DNA of 16,314 bases from contig DBBL01000161.1 of NCBI GenBank assembly GCA_002292185.1, forward strand, positions 1 to 16,314, in the 5' to 3' direction. This stretch comes from Akkermansiaceae bacterium UBA985 (GTDB lineage Bacteria; Verrucomicrobiota; Verrucomicrobiia; Verrucomicrobiales; Akkermansiaceae). Position 1 is the stretch's first letter, and every line of letters starts with the position of its first letter. Under the pieces are notes generated by a model. That model ran no database searches. It had not been told where the DNA came from and saw nothing but the letters and a program-made list of their open reading frames with translations. Shown here piece by piece: positions 15,748 through 16,314 of this stretch. Position numbers and translations under genes: made by a program.

Positions 15748-16314
15748 CTAGAGGTAAGCCTCAATGCTCTTAATGGTGAGGAAACGGTTTTTCTCCGTAT
15801 CCATGTCACGCACTTCCAATCGGTCACCTTCTTTGGCGCCGACTAGAGTCATTCCAATATCGGAGAGGTAAGAAACAATGTTCTCTTCAGGAATCGAGTC
15901 CCATGCTCCGAGGATGGTGTAGGAAACGGCCTTGCCTCCGTCCTCCTCTAAATGAACAACGGTCCCTATGTTTACTTCTGATGTATCCGCATGGGAAAAA
16001 TCAGTCGCCTGAACATGAACCAGCTCTTTCTCTAGTTGAGATTTGCGGCGCATAAGCACTGCCTGCATTTGCTTAGCAGCCTTGAATTCGAAGTTCTCTC
16101 TGAGGTCGCCATAAGACCGAGCAACGGCAATTTCTTTAGTGTTCTCAGGGATCTTAACCTTGACGATTGTCTCGAGGTCCTGTTTGCGCTTCTCAATACT
16201 TTTATGAGAAGAAATAACTCCTTCTATCTTCTTCTCGAACTCACCCGTTACAAGGTCCTGAGTTGCGGGGCATGCTTTAATGACACGAGCCATGAGAGAC
16301 TTACGGTCAAGATC
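15748..16314 (-). CDS. greA: Transcription elongation factor GreA, C-terminal part, cut by the window edge
   Basis: This reading frame supplies 188 residues and is open through the last base of the window. GreA rescues backtracked RNA polymerase by stimulating transcript cleavage. The N-terminal coiled coil (about 20-95 counting from ATG 16293) carries the tip motif YGDLRENFEF with the essential Asp and Glu. The C-terminal FKBP-like domain contains VNIGTVVHLEEDGG, SYTILGAWDS, ISYLSDIGMTLVGAKEGD-like sequence and the ending IKSIEAYL. An ATG at the complement of 16291-16293 would give a 181-residue protein, already longer than the 158-residue E. coli GreA. However, the frame reads DLDRKSL just before that ATG with no stop, as expected for the long GreA proteins of Chlamydiae and other PVC bacteria. 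I therefore annotate it as 5'-partial. Confidence 0.88.
   Translation of the reverse strand, partial: DLDRKSLMARVIKACPATQDLVTGEFEKKIEGVISSHKSIEKRKQDLETIVKVKIPENTKEIAVARSYGDLRENFEFKAAKQMQAVLMRRKSQLEKELVHVQATDFSHADTSEVNIGTVVHLEEDGGKAVSYTILGAWDSIPEENIVSYLSDIGMTLVGAKEGDRLEVRDMDTEKNRFLTIKSIEAYL

Overview
The window is about 16.3 kb of roughly 50% GC chromosomal DNA, gene-dense and with few intergenic gaps. It suggests a member of the PVC superphylum, most likely Verrucomicrobiota. The evidence is an ebo-type cluster, a GreA reading frame that runs past the usual GreA start (long GreA proteins occur in this superphylum), a small membrane protein with an N-terminal SPFFARN-type motif, and starts that almost all lack a Shine-Dalgarno sequence. 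This taxonomic guess is an inference from gene content, not a phylogeny.

Layout on the left (1-2850): the + strand carries the tail of an ebo (eustigmatophyte/bacterial operon) metabolite-trafficking cluster. It holds the last 42 codons of an upstream gene (EboA by position), a TatD-like metal hydrolase (EboB), a two-gene toxin-antitoxin-like pair, and EboE. Every junction is a short gap or an overlap, so the TA-like pair is physically built into the operon. Convergent to it, overlapping the eboE stop by 7 bp, is the cupin-fold nucleoside phosphorylase ppnP.

The stretch 2847-3364 has no convincing gene. It holds a 22-bp direct repeat and a perfect intrinsic terminator on the + strand with no obvious gene to terminate, so a small RNA is possible. 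From 3365 a membrane-anchored SurA/PpiD-like chaperone and metG form a two-gene + strand unit. It faces a family 9 glycosyltransferase on the - strand.

The middle (7964-12405) is a three-gene + strand cassette of exported proteins: an active-looking Deg/HtrA-type serine protease, a lipoprotein paralogue of it that has lost His, Asp and the oxyanion glycines (a pseudoprotease), and a secreted C39-like cysteine peptidase. The genes are 23 and 33 bp apart. This looks like a co-expressed envelope protease module and is the most interesting part of the window along with the TA-like pair inside the ebo operon.

On the right are a PduO-type cob(I)alamin adenosyltransferase (-), queE for queuosine precursor synthesis (+), and a small single-pass membrane protein (+). 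A hairpin terminator follows that serves the - strand unit greA-eno. greA is cut by the right edge of the window; its open frame continues through the last base.
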